Shown: one piece after another, positions 6,172 to 6,478 of the stretch
Position numbering within the stretch: the first letter of the stretch is position 1
Layout of the letters: every line of letters begins with the position of its first letter
NCBI GenBank assembly: GCA_030425785.1
Contig: JAUHYJ010000212.1
Coordinates: forward strand, 1-6,478
From: Acidimicrobiia bacterium
GTDB taxonomy: Bacteria; Actinomycetota; Acidimicrobiia; Acidimicrobiales; Ilumatobacteraceae
Reading direction: 5' to 3'
DNA: 6,478 bases
The notes under the pieces: generated by a model
Told to the model about the DNA's origin: nothing
The model's database searches: none
The model's input: the letters and a program-made list of their open reading frames with translations, nothing else
Translations under genes and position numbers: made by a program

Positions 6172-6478
6172 CGATCGATGTCTCCGAGGATGAAGTAGAG
6201 GCTGGCGAGGATCGTGATGATGTCGGGTACGTAGACGCCCTTGAGCGCCCACGGCACGATCGAGATGTTGTTGAAGCTCGCCGAGCGGATCTTGACGCGG
6301 AACGGGCCCATGTCACCCTTGGACACCACGTAGTAACCCATCTCGCCGAGCGGGTTCTCGGTGGACACCCAGGCTTCGCCTTCGGGGACCTTGATGATGC
6401 GCGGCACCTTGGTCATGATCGGACCGGCCGGGATCTGGTCGAGCAGTTGCTCGACGATCTTGCACGACTCGCGGGTCT
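6168..6478 (-). CDS. nuoD: NADH-quinone oxidoreductase subunit D, C-terminal part (5' end outside window)
   Basis: This is the last 102 or so residues of NuoD, the 49-kDa-type subunit that with NuoB and NuoH forms the quinone-binding site at the base of the peripheral arm. It is related to the large subunit of NiFe hydrogenases. The start lies beyond the right edge and the TGA stop is at 6168-6170. Recognisable family blocks are RESCKIVEQLLDQIPAGP, then GEMGYYVVSKGDMGPFRVKI, then SFNNISIVP, and a C-terminus ending GDIDR, matching the usual G(D/E)VDR ending. Two normally conserved spots differ. The usual E-x-P-R/K-G-E reads ENPLGE (6342-6359). The usual S-x-D-x-V before the end reads SLYFIL (6171-6209), with Tyr in place of Asp. 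The stop codon overlaps the nuoH start as ATGA, so nuoE, nuoF and nuoG do not follow nuoD as they do in most 14-gene operons. The family call is secure; the catalytic meaning of the substitutions is inference. Confidence 0.95.
   Translation of the reverse strand, partial: TRESCKIVEQLLDQIPAGPIMTKVPRIIKVPEGEAWVSTENPLGEMGYYVVSKGDMGPFRVKIRSASFNNISIVPWALKGVYVPDIITILASLYFILGDIDR

Noticed and set aside
6172..6252. Extension of nuoH to an ATG at 6252
   Set aside because: The added 27 residues are His/Arg-rich and are the nuoD C-terminus in another frame. The ATG at 6171 overlaps the nuoD stop and gives the family N-terminus.

Overview
The window is one uninterrupted stretch of a respiratory complex I (type I NADH:quinone oxidoreductase, nuo) operon, all on the minus strand. 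Read in the direction of transcription (right to left) the order is nuoD (3' end only), nuoH, nuoI, nuoJ, nuoK, nuoL and nuoM (5' part only). There is essentially no non-coding DNA. Neighbouring genes overlap by 1 to 4 bases or are separated by 4 to 11 bases, so the set is almost certainly one transcript with coupled translation. I see no promoter, terminator, RNA gene, mobile element or CRISPR array.

The DNA is GC-rich with strong G/C preference at third codon positions, which throws up long meaningless antisense reading frames. The proteins, especially NuoI with its CPDWC and [11 protein letters not shown] motifs and NuoK, look actinobacterial to me. An Acidimicrobiia-like (Ilumatobacter-type) actinomycete is my best guess from memory, but the window holds no taxonomic marker.

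Together the genes encode the quinone-side end of the peripheral arm (NuoD, NuoI) and most of the membrane arm. NuoH closes the quinone chamber. NuoJ and NuoK link it to the antiporter-like pumps NuoL and NuoM. NuoN is expected just past the left edge. NuoA, B, C and most of D are expected past the right edge.

The most notable point is what is missing. In the common 14-gene order nuoE, nuoF and nuoG lie between nuoD and nuoH. Here the nuoD stop codon overlaps the nuoH start codon, so the NADH-oxidising module is not encoded at its usual place. The NuoD C-terminus and two NuoH quinone-chamber loops also differ from usually conserved positions, while the proton-channel Glu and Lys residues of NuoK, NuoL and NuoM are kept. 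This fits an EFG-less, '11-subunit-like' or second complex I of unknown electron donor. It could also be a complex whose EFG genes lie elsewhere. NuoL is further unusual in carrying a long His/Asp-rich loop and a separate acidic loop.
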